From: an uncultured Chitinophaga sp.
Lineage (GTDB): Bacteria; Bacteroidota; Bacteroidia; Chitinophagales; Chitinophagaceae
Assembly: GCF_946479755.1 (NCBI RefSeq)
Contig: NZ_CAMLHC010000001.1
Location: forward strand, 62,001 to 126,000
Direction of reading: 5' to 3'
DNA length: 64,000 nucleotides
Below are positions 33,015-41,881 of this stretch, piece by piece (the first letter of the stretch is position 1; each line of letters opens with the position of its first letter). The notes under the pieces were generated by a model that had not been told where the DNA came from, did not search any database, and worked only from the letters and a program-made list of their open reading frames with translations. The position numbers were made by a program, and so were the translations under genes.

Positions 33015-35156
33015 TTAGTACGATAACGTTATCCCTGCGCCAATGCCCATGTCGCTGTCGTAGTGCGTAGAGAGGGCGAAGTTGCGGGTGAAGATGTACC
33101 GGAAACCGGCCATATACTCTTTGTCGGTGTTGACCATAAAGTTGAACCGTAATCTTCTCGTGATGGGCACGTCGTCGCGCATCAGCTGAATACGCAGCCT
33201 GCCGTCGGTATCGATGGAGGCGTCGGCCAGGATGAGCATAGGAAGGGTGTATTGTACACCAAGATGCAGCACCTGCCGGAAGTCCTTCGTACTGCGCTGG
33301 CCAAACAGGTTCTTTTCGTCGTCATCGCCCATTTTACGGTAACGTACGTCCCAGCCTACGTAGCCCAGCAGCCATTGGTTTTTACCGAAATAGCGGCCGA
33401 AGTGGGTTTCGTTTTCGTAGCCATGCCTGTCGTTGAGGCCTATACGCCATTCGGCGGAGAGGCGGTAACGGGTATTGGAGAGCATGATCTCACCATCGCT
33501 GCCGTTGCTTTCCAGCCCTACCTGTCCCATGAGATGAAGCATACGGTCATCGCGTTTCAGCATCCGGTAAGCTTTCACCGGGTCGGGCACCTGCGGATTG
33601 GGCGGGGAGTCTTCGTAGCTGAACACACGGCCCATCCCGCTCATCATATGATAAAGGATATGACAGTGGAAGAACCAGTCGCCGCTCTCGGTGGCGGCAA
33701 ACTCGATAGTGTCCACCTCCATAGGCATAATGTCCAGCACGGTTTTCAGCGGGGAATATTCTCCCTGGCCGTTGAGCAGCCGGAAGAAATGGCCATGCAG
33801 GTGCATGGGGTGGCGCATCATGGTGTTGTTGTAGAGGATGATGCGGATGTTCTCTCCTTTTTTGATCAGTATTTTATCTGTTTCGGAGACGGTTTTGTTG
33901 TTGATGGTCCATACATAACGGTTCATATTGCCGGTCAGCTCAAACTTAAACTCCCGGGTTGGTCCTGCCGGCAGCGTGGTCTTTTCGGGCGCTTTGAGCA
34001 TGCCGTAGTTGAGTGTCACAATATCGCCGGCGGTGGAATCGGGGTCTGTGATCTCCGGGTACATGACGGTGTTCATGTCCATGGCCTGGTTGGTCATCAT
34101 CATACCGCCGCTGGTATCGAGGTTGCCATCCATGCGCATCATGTCGTTCATCATTTTCATCCCTTCGAAGTATTTGAGTTTAGGGAGATGACGGGCTGCT
34201 ACTTTATCACCGGCGCCTAACCACAGCGAAGTACTGTTGGTACGGTCTTCTGCGGTGGCCAGGAATTCGTAGCTTTTATTATCAGGGATGGTCACGATCA
34301 CATCATAAGTTTCTGATACGCCTACCAGCAGACGGTCTACTTCCACTGGTTCCACATCGGCGCCGTCATTGGCTACCACGGTGAGCTTGCCGCCGCCGTA
34401 ATTGAGCCAGAAATAGGTGGAAGAGCTGCCGTTGATGACCCGTAGCCGTACTTTGTCGCCCGCCTTGTAAGCCGGCGCTGCGGCCTGTGGCTGGCCGTTG
34501 GTGAGGAAACGCTCGTAGTATACGTCACTCACGTCCATGGCGTTCATCCGTTTCCATTCGTTGGTGACTTTCGTGCCGAAATAACCTTTTTTGATGGCTT
34601 CGGCATAACTCTGGGTAGAACCTTTTTTGATGGCGAACCAGTCGCTCGCATTGTGCAGCATACGGTTCACCTGGTGCGGATGGATATCGGTCCAGTCGCT
34701 GAGCAGCACCACTTCTTCCTGCTGCGGGGCGGCGTTTCTTTCATGGAAAATGATGGAGCCGTACATGCCGCTTTGTTCCTGGAACATGGTGTGACTGTGG
34801 TACCAGTAGGTGCCGTGTTGTACCACGGGAAAGCGGAACTTATGGGTTTGGCCGGCTTTAATAGGTTGTGTGGTCAGGTAGGGCACGCCATCTTCCTGGT
34901 TGGGAAGTATCAGGCCATGCCAGTGGATGGAAGTTTCTTCCTTCAGGGTATTATGTACATATATTTCGGCGGTATCGCCTTCGGTGAAGTGCAGGGCGGG
35001 CCCGGGGATGGTGCCGTTGATGGCCAGTGCATGCTTCATTTTACCGGAATAGTGGACCATGGTATCGCCCACATAAAGATCGTAACGGATGGTTTTTTGT
35101 GCAAAGACAGTGTAACTGGTAAAGAGCAGCAGGAGTAGCGAGAGAAGCTGTTTCAT
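33015..35156 (-). CDS. Multicopper oxidase fused to a CopB-like outer membrane domain
   Basis: A 713-residue exported protein with a signal peptide (MKQLLSLLLLLFTSYTVFAQ). Residues about 20-530 are a three-cupredoxin multicopper oxidase with all copper-ligand blocks: SIHWHGL, YWYHSHT, HPMHLHGHFF and FHCHILYHMMSGM. A methionine-rich segment (MKMMNDMMRMDG ... GGMMMTNQAMDMN, about 330-365) is a likely Cu(I) site. From about 570 the sequence switches to a barrel-like domain (YRLSAEWRIGLNDRHGY ... MLILADASIDTDGRLRIQLM ... AGITLSY) resembling CopB. In other bacteria CopA-type oxidase and CopB are two proteins. It should oxidise Cu(I) in the periplasm. It is the last gene of the copZ operon. Confidence 0.85.
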   Translation of the reverse strand: MKQLLSLLLLLFTSYTVFAQKTIRYDLYVGDTMVHYSGKMKHALAINGTIPGPALHFTEGDTAEIYVHNTLKEETSIHWHGLILPNQEDGVPYLTTQPIKAGQTHKFRFPVVQHGTYWYHSHTMFQEQSGMYGSIIFHERNAAPQQEEVVLLSDWTDIHPHQVNRMLHNASDWFAIKKGSTQSYAEAIKKGYFGTKVTNEWKRMNAMDVSDVYYERFLTNGQPQAAAPAYKAGDKVRLRVINGSSSTYFWLNYGGGKLTVVANDGADVEPVEVDRLLVGVSETYDVIVTIPDNKSYEFLATAEDRTNSTSLWLGAGDKVAARHLPKLKYFEGMKMMNDMMRMDGNLDTSGGMMMTNQAMDMNTVMYPEITDPDSTAGDIVTLNYGMLKAPEKTTLPAGPTREFKFELTGNMNRYVWTINNKTVSETDKILIKKGENIRIILYNNTMMRHPMHLHGHFFRLLNGQGEYSPLKTVLDIMPMEVDTIEFAATESGDWFFHCHILYHMMSGMGRVFSYEDSPPNPQVPDPVKAYRMLKRDDRMLHLMGQVGLESNGSDGEIMLSNTRYRLSAEWRIGLNDRHGYENETHFGRYFGKNQWLLGYVGWDVRYRKMGDDDEKNLFGQRSTKDFRQVLHLGVQYTLPMLILADASIDTDGRLRIQLMRDDVPITRRLRFNFMVNTDKEYMAGFRYIFTRNFALSTHYDSDMGIGAGITLSY

Positions 35157-35201
35157 AAAAGATATTTGTCGACGGAAGGCAGGAGGAGGGCAGTAAAGCG
35201 G

Positions 35202-35235
35202 CCAGGGGAGCGGGAAGAGGGCCCGGCTCCCCTGG
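35202..35235 (-). other. Long GC hairpin between DUF3347 and multicopper oxidase genes
   Basis: CCAGGGGAGC and GCTCCCCTGG form a perfect 10-bp stem with a 14-base loop. No T run follows on the minus strand, so it is more likely an mRNA processing or stability element than a full terminator. It could lower expression of the oxidase relative to the upstream genes. Confidence 0.5.
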
Positions 35236-35244
35236 TCACGGCTG

Positions 35245-35697
35245 TTACTTGATAGTATCGTTTATTTTACCGCAGGTCAGCATCTGGCTGCCGTAGTACG
35301 GATTTTTGATAGCAGTGCTGCTGCTGAGCCAGGAGGCCTTTTTCATGGGGCAGTAGTCCTGGTAGATCGGCTGGTCAGACAGTTTGGATGATTTGGCCAG
35401 CTGATACAGGTCGTCAGACAGAGTTTTGAAAGCTTCCCGCTGGCGGGCCAGGTCTTTGGTGCCGGTGATACCGGATGCGTCGGCAATGAGTTTGTCTTTT
35501 ACGGCTGCATCGGATGTTTTGGCGGCCTGCACGAAGGAGGCGGCGGCGCTGGCGGCGTTGTCGGCATTGCCACTTACCAGTGCATCTTTGATGCTGTAGT
35601 AATTGGTCAGGAGAGGGGATTGTCCTTTGTCCTGGGCTTCACCGCGGAACTGAAAGAGGGCGGTGAGCATAGATGCGGCAAAAATAAACTTTTTCAT
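35245..35697 (-). CDS. DUF3347 domain protein (periplasmic copper-binding)
   Basis: A 150-residue exported protein started at MKKFIFAASMLTALFQFRGEAQ, a signal peptide; the upstream open frame overlaps the operon leader. The rest is helical and has the DUF3347 ending QDYCPMKKASWLSS ... NPYYGSQMLTCG, whose Cys and Met residues are the likely copper ligands. The same domain is found fused to CusB efflux proteins. It would carry or buffer copper in the periplasm. It sits between copZ (13 bases) and the multicopper oxidase gene. Confidence 0.8.
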   Translation of the reverse strand: MKKFIFAASMLTALFQFRGEAQDKGQSPLLTNYYSIKDALVSGNADNAASAAASFVQAAKTSDAAVKDKLIADASGITGTKDLARQREAFKTLSDDLYQLAKSSKLSDQPIYQDYCPMKKASWLSSSTAIKNPYYGSQMLTCGKINDTIK

Positions 35698-35710
35698 ATC
35701 TGTAATTTTT

Positions 35711-35923
35711 TTAGGCGATGTTTTCGGCTTTGTAACCGGCTGTTTCAACTGCTTTGCGGATAGCGGCTGCATCTACATTGTCAGCGGAAACGGTGAGTAC
35801 TTTGTCAGGGGATTGCAGGTCTACTTCCCAGTTGTCAGCACCGGCGGTTTCGTTTAATCCTGCTGTTACTTTTTCGAGGCAACCTGAACATTTGATATTG
35901 GTTTTGAACTGTACTGTTTCCAT
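35711..35923 (-). CDS. copZ: CopZ-like heavy-metal-associated domain protein
   Basis: A 70-residue cytoplasmic copper chaperone of the HMA fold. The metal motif is KCSGCLEKV (CxxC, residues 12-15), followed by the usual helix-strand pattern VTAGLNETAGADNWEVDL ... VLTVSADNVDAAAIRKAVETAGYKA. It hands Cu(I) to CopA. It is the first gene of the copZ-DUF3347-multicopper oxidase transcript, with an AraC-type operator and -7 element upstream at 35971-36032. Confidence 0.9.
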   Translation of the reverse strand: METVQFKTNIKCSGCLEKVTAGLNETAGADNWEVDLQSPDKVLTVSADNVDAAAIRKAVETAGYKAENIA

Positions 35924-35970
35924 TTTATTTAACTTTTAATGTGGTGAATGTTTTTGTTTTTGTTGATGAT

Positions 35971-36032
35971 GTAAAATTACATCGGATGCGGTACTGCGCT
36001 GTTATACAATTGAGTAATCGTTTTATATAATT
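35971..36032 (-). promoter_or_regulatory. Copper-AraC operator and promoter before copZ (site B)
   Basis: GTTATACAATT (36001-36011) and TATATAATT (36024-36032) lie 12 bases apart, giving half-sites with a 21-bp period. A -7-like TAATTTTA on the minus strand (35979-35972) begins exactly 21 bases past the operator edge. The layout is the same as at 39426-39486 and 39910-39970. Confidence 0.65.
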
Positions 36033-36040
36033 ATGAGGTG

Positions 36041-37096
36041 TTATTCGTCAATGGTCACCGTTACTTCATTGTTGAGCGGAAACGCCTGGCAGAGCAGCAC
36101 ATAGCCCGCGTCCACGTCTTCTTTCCGGAGGGCGAAGTTCTGTTGCATGTGCACGGCGCCCTGTGTCAGGAGGGCGGCGCAGCGGCCGCAGGTGCCCGAC
36201 TGGCAGGAATGGGGAAGCGGTATCCTTTCTTCCAGCGCTGCGGCGAGTATTGTTTGCCCGGGCTGCACTTCCAGCAGGTTGCTTTGCTCGTAATAATGCA
36301 GCAGCACTTCCTGTGTGCTGCCGGGCAGTTCCACTGTCGGGGCGGTCGTTTCCGGTGCAAATGATTCCAGCCGTATATGCGTTTCCGGTATGCCCAGCGA
36401 TGCCAGCGATTCCTGGTGCAGCTTCATCAGTTCCGTGGGGCCGCAGAGAAAAAAGTGTGCGGGGCCGTTGGTATCACCGATCGCTTGTTTGACCAGCTTT
36501 TTGATGATGATCCTGTTGAGCCTTCCGGTCATAACATTGGCGGGATCGTCCGCGGCAGCGGTATGTTGGGATAAAACATACTGTATGCGGATATTGTTGT
36601 GTTGGGCCTCCCATGCGTCCAGGGCATTTTTGAAGATGGTCTCCGGGATGCTGCGGCTGGCGTAAAGCAGCGTGATACGGGTGTCTGGCTGCTGGCGGGA
36701 CAGTGTACGGGCGATGGAGTACAGCGGGGTGATGCCGCTGCCGCCGGCCAGCAATACCATATGGCGGTAATCGCTGGTGTCATCGTCCAGGGTAAAAGCG
36801 CCGTAAGGGCCGTCGATGTCCCAGCTGTGGATGGTCTCCGCGTTTTCGGTAATGTACCCGCTCATCAGGCCGCCGGCTACTTTCTTGATGGTGATCGCCG
36901 GTGCGGCGTCGGCACCGGGAGAAGAGCTGAGGGAGTAGGAACGGGTGACCGGCAGTCCATCAATCCTCAGGGTGAGGTTGATGAACTGGCCGGCCAGATA
37001 TTGAAAGGTTTCCCCGCGTGTATCGAAAATAATGGTGACGGTGTCTGTTGTTTCCCGGATCACCTGTTGCGTGTACCAGGTATATGATAAAGGCAT
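36041..37096 (-). CDS. FAD/[2Fe-2S] ferredoxin reductase-like protein
   Basis: A 351-residue soluble flavoprotein in three domains. The FAD part has the RSYSLSSSPG motif (residues about 51-62). The NAD(P) part has VLLAGGSGITPLYSIA and FFLCGPTELM. The C-terminal plant-type ferredoxin domain has CQSGTCGRC and a fourth cysteine in YVLLCQAF. The organisation is like PaaE, BoxA and HMP-type reductases. It passes electrons from NAD(P)H to an unidentified acceptor. Placement inside the copper island, 35 bases after copA, suggests it helps keep copper reduced or repairs copper damage, but this is inference. Confidence 0.8.
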   Translation of the reverse strand: MPLSYTWYTQQVIRETTDTVTIIFDTRGETFQYLAGQFINLTLRIDGLPVTRSYSLSSSPGADAAPAITIKKVAGGLMSGYITENAETIHSWDIDGPYGAFTLDDDTSDYRHMVLLAGGSGITPLYSIARTLSRQQPDTRITLLYASRSIPETIFKNALDAWEAQHNNIRIQYVLSQHTAAADDPANVMTGRLNRIIIKKLVKQAIGDTNGPAHFFLCGPTELMKLHQESLASLGIPETHIRLESFAPETTAPTVELPGSTQEVLLHYYEQSNLLEVQPGQTILAAALEERIPLPHSCQSGTCGRCAALLTQGAVHMQQNFALRKEDVDAGYVLLCQAFPLNNEVTVTIDE

Positions 37097-37131
37097 TGTG
37101 GTGTGATGAAAAAATTTTATAAAGTAAAAGA

Positions 37132-39402
37132 TCAGAGTTTAGCTGTTTTAAGACGCAGGCTGTTGGATACTACGCTGACAGAGCTGAGTGCCATGGCTGC
37201 GCCGGCAATCATCGGGTCGAGCAGGAAACCGTAGGCAGGGAAGAGGATGCCGGCGGCCACCGGTATACCGATGACGTTGTAAATGAAGGCCCAGAACAGG
37301 TTCTGTTTGATAGTGGCCACTGTTTTGCCGGACAGTTTCAGCGCTTTCGGGATGCTGTTCAGGTCGGAAGTGATCAGCGTCATTTTAGCTACGTCCATGG
37401 CGATGTCGGAGCCTTTGCCCATCGCGATGCTCACATCTGCCTGTGCCAGCGCCTGGGAGTCGTTGATACCATCGCCGACCATCGCTACGGTTTTGCCTTT
37501 TTCCTGTAGCTGCTGTACGAAAGTAGCTTTGAAGGAAGGCATTACTTCGGCAAAATACTGGGTGATGCCCACCTGTTGCGCTACTGCGGCGGCAGTCTGT
37601 TGGTTGTCACCGGTAAGCATGTATACTTCGATGCCCTGGCGTTGCAGCGCTGCGATAGCTGCTGCGGAACTTTCTTTGATACGGTCGGCGATGGCTACCA
37701 CGGCCAGTACCTGTTTGCCGCGGGCGAAGTAGATCACGGTTTTGGCGGCAGCCTGGAGGCCTTGTGCGAGGGTGACGGACTTGCTGTCCAGCACCACGCC
37801 GTTTTCCTGCAGCAGTTTTTTATTACCGGCGAAATAGGTCTCCCCGTTATAGCTGCCTTTCACACCCTGACCGGTAACGCTTTCGAAAGCGGAGAGGGTG
37901 ACTGCCCTGGCGCCTGCCTGCTGGAGATGCTGCGCGATGGCTGCTGCCAGCGGGTGTTCGGACTGTTGTTCGAGGGCGAAAAGCACCGCCTGGTCTGTTT
38001 CTTTTTGTTGGTCATCTACATATAAAAGATCGGTGACAACAGGTTTACCTTCTGTGATGGTACCGGTTTTATCGAGGATGATGGCATTTACTTTATGCGC
38101 CAGTTCCAGGCTTTCCGCGTCTTTGATAAGGATATTGTTTTCCGCGCCTTTACCCACGCCTACCATGATGGCGGTAGGGGTAGCGAGGCCGAGGGCACAG
38201 GGGCAGGCGATCACCAGTACGGTCACGGATGTGAGCAGTGCATGGGTGAAGGCGTTGTCGCCGCCGAATTCCATCCAGGTGATGAAGGTCAGGATGGCGA
38301 TGCCGATCACTACGGGTACGAAGATACCGGCGATTTTGTCGACCAGTTTCTGTACCGGCGCTTTACTGCCCTGGGCTTCCTGTACCATTTTGATGATATG
38401 CGCCAGCAGCGTGTCTGCGCCTACTTTGTCGGCTTTGAAGCGGAAGCTGCCTTTCTGGTTGATGGTACCGGCGAAAACGGATTCCCCTTCTTTTTTCAGT
38501 ACGGGCACGGGTTCACCGGTGATCATGCTTTCGTCTACATAAGAGTCGCCGGCCGTTACGGTACCGTCTACCGGTATTTTTTCTCCTGGTTTTACCAGCA
38601 GGATATCATTCACTTTCACCGTGGAGATGGGTACTTCGCGGGTGTTGCCGGAAGCGTCTACCAGCAGAACGGTCTTCGGTTGCAGGCCGATCAGCTTTTT
38701 GATGGCGGAAGAGGTATTGGATTTCGCTCTTTCTTCCAGCAGTTTACCTAAAGAGATGAAGGCGATCACCACGGCTGCTGCCTCGAAATATACGTGTGCG
38801 TGCAGGCCGCGCTGATGCCAGAAGTCAGGGTAAATGGTGTTAAATGCACTGAATACCCAGGCGATGCCGGTGCTGAGGGCTACCAGCGTGTCCATGTTGG
38901 CTTTACCGTGGCGGGCCTGTTTCCATGCGTTGACAAAGAAACTACGGCCGAGGAAGAAAACTACCGGGGTGGACAGTGCCATCATGATCCAGTTGCCATA
39001 GGGCATGTCCATGAAAAACATACCGATGATAACGATGGGGAGCGACAGCACGGAAGCCCAGATAGTACGTTGTTTTACCGCTTTGTAATGCGCCTGTTGG
39101 GCGGCTTCTTTGATTTCGTCCTGGTTTTCTTTCTCGATCACGATGTCGTAACCTACGCTTCTGACAGCGTCGCGTAATTTTTCAGGAGAGGTGACGGCCG
39201 GATTGTATTCCACCCAGGCGCTCTGGTTGGCGAAGTTCACGCCGGCGGCATTAACACCTTCTACGGAGCCCAGCATGGATTCTACGCTGACAGCGCAGGC
39301 GGCGCAGGTCATTTCCAATACAGGGTAAGTTTCTTTAATCAGTCCTTTTTTATGTTGATGGCTGTTGGCCCTGGATGTATCGTTTAGCGTTAAGGTGGTC
39401 AT
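37132..39402 (-). CDS. copA: Copper-translocating P-type ATPase CopA
   Basis: A 756-residue P1B-type ATPase. One N-terminal HMA domain has [15 protein letters not shown] (CAAC). About eight membrane helices follow; the transmembrane copper site is [10 protein letters not shown]. Catalytic landmarks are TGEPVPV (actuator), [11 protein letters not shown] (phosphorylated Asp), SEHPLAAAI (nucleotide HP) and [16 protein letters not shown]. The C-terminal MxxSS-type motif reads [16 protein letters not shown]. It exports Cu(I) from the cytoplasm using ATP. It is the first gene of a transcript with the flavoprotein gene, under the operator and promoter at 39426-39486. Confidence 0.95.
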   Translation of the reverse strand: MTTLTLNDTSRANSHQHKKGLIKETYPVLEMTCAACAVSVESMLGSVEGVNAAGVNFANQSAWVEYNPAVTSPEKLRDAVRSVGYDIVIEKENQDEIKEAAQQAHYKAVKQRTIWASVLSLPIVIIGMFFMDMPYGNWIMMALSTPVVFFLGRSFFVNAWKQARHGKANMDTLVALSTGIAWVFSAFNTIYPDFWHQRGLHAHVYFEAAAVVIAFISLGKLLEERAKSNTSSAIKKLIGLQPKTVLLVDASGNTREVPISTVKVNDILLVKPGEKIPVDGTVTAGDSYVDESMITGEPVPVLKKEGESVFAGTINQKGSFRFKADKVGADTLLAHIIKMVQEAQGSKAPVQKLVDKIAGIFVPVVIGIAILTFITWMEFGGDNAFTHALLTSVTVLVIACPCALGLATPTAIMVGVGKGAENNILIKDAESLELAHKVNAIILDKTGTITEGKPVVTDLLYVDDQQKETDQAVLFALEQQSEHPLAAAIAQHLQQAGARAVTLSAFESVTGQGVKGSYNGETYFAGNKKLLQENGVVLDSKSVTLAQGLQAAAKTVIYFARGKQVLAVVAIADRIKESSAAAIAALQRQGIEVYMLTGDNQQTAAAVAQQVGITQYFAEVMPSFKATFVQQLQEKGKTVAMVGDGINDSQALAQADVSIAMGKGSDIAMDVAKMTLITSDLNSIPKALKLSGKTVATIKQNLFWAFIYNVIGIPVAAGILFPAYGFLLDPMIAGAAMALSSVSVVSNSLRLKTAKL

Positions 39403-39425
39403 AGCGGTCTGTTTTATAATTTTAA

Positions 39426-39486
39426 CAAAGGTACCGACGGTGCGGGGCGGCGTTGTTATATGATTAAGGATGATTTGTATATAATT
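39426..39486 (-). promoter_or_regulatory. Copper-AraC operator and promoter before copA (site C)
   Basis: GTTATATGATT (39455-39465) and TATATAATT (39478-39486) are 12 bases apart. On the minus strand TACCTTTG (39433-39426), a perfect TAnnTTTG -7 element, starts exactly 21 bases beyond the operator. The copA ATG at 39402 is 23 bases further. Confidence 0.7.
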
Positions 39487-39888
39487 TTAAGATGATTTTC
39501 CGGGCATTGCCTGTATGGACTGCCTGGACTTCCGGATCTCCTTGAAATAGCCCGGATTCAGCCCCGTAGCGGCCTTAAAATGGGCCGATAACTGGCGCGC
39601 GCTCTGGTATCCCAGTTTGACTGCTATCTGCTGCAGGGGAATGTCGGTGTACACCAGCCATTCCTTCGTCTTCTCAGTACGCAGATTTTCTATATATTTT
39701 TCTAATGTAATGTTTTCAGTCGCCAGGAAAGCCTGGCAGACAATAGCGTAGTCCAGCCGGAGGGACTGGGATATTGCTGTGGGCAGATGGAAATGGTCCG
39801 GGAACACAAAATCGCCGCCGTAGATTTTTTCAGCCAGCTGTTTTACGGCCAGGGTGATGGTGTCGGATGTGGACGTAAGCGGTTGCAT
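39487..39888 (-). CDS. Short AraC-type regulator of the copper island
   Basis: A 133-residue protein consisting mainly of an AraC DNA-binding domain (ITLEKYIENLRTEKTKEWLVYTDIPLQQIAVKLGYQSARQLSAHFKAATGLNPGYF). The N-terminal 55 residues are too short for a usual ligand-binding domain, and no cysteine pair or histidine cluster typical of CueR or CsoR is present, so how copper is sensed is unclear. It is adjacent to copA and on the same strand. Three matching direct-repeat sites lie before its own gene, copA and copZ, so it is the likely activator of the island. Confidence 0.8.
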   Translation of the reverse strand: MQPLTSTSDTITLAVKQLAEKIYGGDFVFPDHFHLPTAISQSLRLDYAIVCQAFLATENITLEKYIENLRTEKTKEWLVYTDIPLQQIAVKLGYQSARQLSAHFKAATGLNPGYFKEIRKSRQSIQAMPGKSS

Positions 39889-39909
39889 GTCATCAGTTTT
39901 TTATGATGA

Positions 39910-39970
39910 CAAAATTGGCGGACTTAGGGGGCGGAATCGTTATACAATTACGGGAAACACTTATAAAATT
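39910..39970 (-). promoter_or_regulatory. Copper-AraC operator and promoter before the AraC gene (site A)
   Basis: GTTATACAATT (39939-39949) and TATAAAATT (39962-39970) are 12 bases apart. A -7-like CAATTTTG (39917-39910 on the minus strand) begins exactly 21 bases past the operator. This suggests autoregulation. Confidence 0.6.
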
Positions 39971-40018
39971 TGCGTTCCCCGAGCCCGGAGCGGTAGCACC
40001 GGGCGACAGCGCAGAGGA

Positions 40019-41332
40019 TTATGATTTACCTTCTTTCATCAGCTCACGGTGGATAGCACTTTGCAGATCCGGAACGGTAAGCTCCTGCCGCTGGTCACTG
40101 ATGAGTTTCAGGCAACAATGGAAGGCGATGTTATTGATATTGGAGCCGGTAAGTTCATGATGTTGGGATATTTGTTCGAGCGAGATGGAGGGGGACAAGG
40201 TCACCTTGTCGGGGAACGCCCGGTTCCACAGGATATGCCTTTCCTGCGCTGCAGGCACCGGGAAATAGATCACGCTCTGCATCCTGCGCAGAAAAGCTTC
40301 GTCCATATTGCCCTTGAAATTGGACGCCAGGATAATGAGCCCGTCATACGCTTCGATGCGTTGCAACAGATAGCCGACTTCCTGGTTGGCGTATTTATCA
40401 TGCGCATCCCGGATCTCCGTTCTTTTGCCGAAGAGCGCGTCGGCTTCATCGAAGAACAGGATCCAGTTTTTTCTTTCTGCCCGGTCGAAAATGCGGGACA
40501 GGTTTTTTTCCGTCTCACCGATATATTTGGATACCACTTTGGACAGATCTATCCGGAATACATCGCGATGGGTATATTTTCCCAGCAACGTGGCGGCCAT
40601 GGTTTTGCCGGTACCCGGAGGGCCGTGGAACAAAGCACAGTAGCCTCGTTTCACTTTCCGGATCATCTGCCAGTCGTCCAGCAGCGTGCGGTGATGCATC
40701 ACCCATTGTTCGATCTCCTTTATCTGCTGCAGCGTGTTTTCCTGCAACACCAGGTCGCTCCACAACAGGTCCGTCGTGATATATTCCGCCGCAAATTCAG
40801 GAGAGAAGCGCGGATGGATCACGCGGCCGGTGAGCCAGTAATCCAGCGTTTCCGGCGCCAGTATCAGTTGACCGGACATGACCGGTTCTCCGGCACTCAC
40901 CCCTTCAATGCTCAGCGTACCCTGACGGAAAAAGCGGCTTTGTTGCAACAGGCTGTTTTGCAGGTCTACCCGTTTGTCCGGATCATTACCGGCCAGCACA
41001 AACAGCAGGGTTTCACCGGTGGGCAGCATGCCGCGGTGATGCAGTGATTTGATGCCGCCAAAAGGGATAAAATCGCCGCCCTCGGGAATATACTCCCACA
41101 GTACGTCTTCGAAGAATCCCGGCTGCAGATGCGGCGCCAGTGCCAGCAGGAGGGCGACAAACTCGCCGGCATCAGGCTGGGCTTCTTCCATCCACCTGGC
41201 AAAAGGGGAGCTGTCATGCACATAGGCATCGGCGCTGATGGTCACACTGGCGGCTTTGCCAAAATGCAGCGACAACCGGCCGAGAATATATTCACGGAGG
41301 TATTGCAGGGGGATATGAAAAGAGGTATTCAT
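40019..41332 (-). CDS. AAA+ ATPase of the eCIS (Cis15-like)
   Basis: A 437-residue protein with an AAA+ core in its C-terminal half: Walker A GPPGTGKT (residues 237-244), Walker B ILFFDEAD (291-298), sensor-1 LIILASNFKGNMDEAFLRRM with an arginine pair, and a C-terminal lid. The first 200 residues are a unique N-domain. AAA+ ATPases of this kind are a standard member of eCIS gene clusters (Cis15), where they may load cargo or help assembly; they differ from T6SS ClpV, which recycles sheath. The gene is the last of the eCIS operon, 2 bases after the Tdi1-like gene. Confidence 0.85.
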   Translation of the reverse strand: MNTSFHIPLQYLREYILGRLSLHFGKAASVTISADAYVHDSSPFARWMEEAQPDAGEFVALLLALAPHLQPGFFEDVLWEYIPEGGDFIPFGGIKSLHHRGMLPTGETLLFVLAGNDPDKRVDLQNSLLQQSRFFRQGTLSIEGVSAGEPVMSGQLILAPETLDYWLTGRVIHPRFSPEFAAEYITTDLLWSDLVLQENTLQQIKEIEQWVMHHRTLLDDWQMIRKVKRGYCALFHGPPGTGKTMAATLLGKYTHRDVFRIDLSKVVSKYIGETEKNLSRIFDRAERKNWILFFDEADALFGKRTEIRDAHDKYANQEVGYLLQRIEAYDGLIILASNFKGNMDEAFLRRMQSVIYFPVPAAQERHILWNRAFPDKVTLSPSISLEQISQHHELTGSNINNIAFHCCLKLISDQRQELTVPDLQSAIHRELMKEGKS

Positions 41333-41334
41333 GG

Positions 41335-41877
41335 TCAGAACTGTGACAGGATGATCAATTGTTCTTTGTATTTCACGCGTTGTATGTTATTGATGTCTTT
41401 ATCTCCGCCCATGGCAAGGGCGGGCACAAAGGCGTAACATTCGTCGAGGTCCGGTGCGCCGAGTTTATCAACGGTCTGCTGATAAAGGTCCATCAACAGG
41501 TTATCGATCAGCATCCCTTCGTCTACCACCAGGTCGTTCATGATATAGTTAAAGTCGTCATCATCACCGATGATCTCCACTACGTTGATCACCGGGTCCA
41601 TGATCCTGAATTTGGTATCATGAAAGAAAATCAGTTGCCCGAATGCAAATTTCAGAAAAGGAAAACACTGCTCCGGACGGAGGTTCCACAATTCAAGCAC
41701 GTCGTTATAGTCTGCCGGGTTTACCAACGTCACAAACCCGCTGTTGTACCCGGTAACCTTTCTGCCCTGCAGCGTTTCCCGCATGTCTGGCGGTACAGCC
41801 GCGCCGGCGGGTATCTGTATGTCGCCGGCGTATGTTTTCCATTCGGGGTGAACGGTGAGAAATTTTTCCATAGTCAT
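41335..41877 (-). CDS. GAD-like/DUF1851 protein, probable Tdi1-type immunity
   Basis: A 180-residue soluble protein. Its second half fits the GAD-like plus DUF1851 (Tdi1 C-terminal) pattern: GFVTLVNPADYNDVLELW, FLKFAFGQLIFFHDTKF, then LDECYAFVPALAMGG and a terminal VKYKEQLIILSQF. The family's typical end is YGFVPALALGG and HLxILxQL. In Agrobacterium Tdi1 is the immunity protein for the type VI DNase effector Tde1. Here the gene starts 4 bases after the stop of the cargo whose C-terminus resembles that DNase. It therefore probably binds and blocks the toxin in the producer. It may alternatively act as a loading chaperone. Assignment by pattern only. Confidence 0.65.
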   Translation of the reverse strand: MTMEKFLTVHPEWKTYAGDIQIPAGAAVPPDMRETLQGRKVTGYNSGFVTLVNPADYNDVLELWNLRPEQCFPFLKFAFGQLIFFHDTKFRIMDPVINVVEIIGDDDDFNYIMNDLVVDEGMLIDNLLMDLYQQTVDKLGAPDLDECYAFVPALAMGGDKDINNIQRVKYKEQLIILSQF

Positions 41878-41881
41878 GGTT

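Noticed and set aside
37081..37131. A fourth copy of the copper operator before the flavoprotein gene.
   Set aside because: TATATGAT and TTTTATAA are present but the spacing and half-site sequence do not fit.
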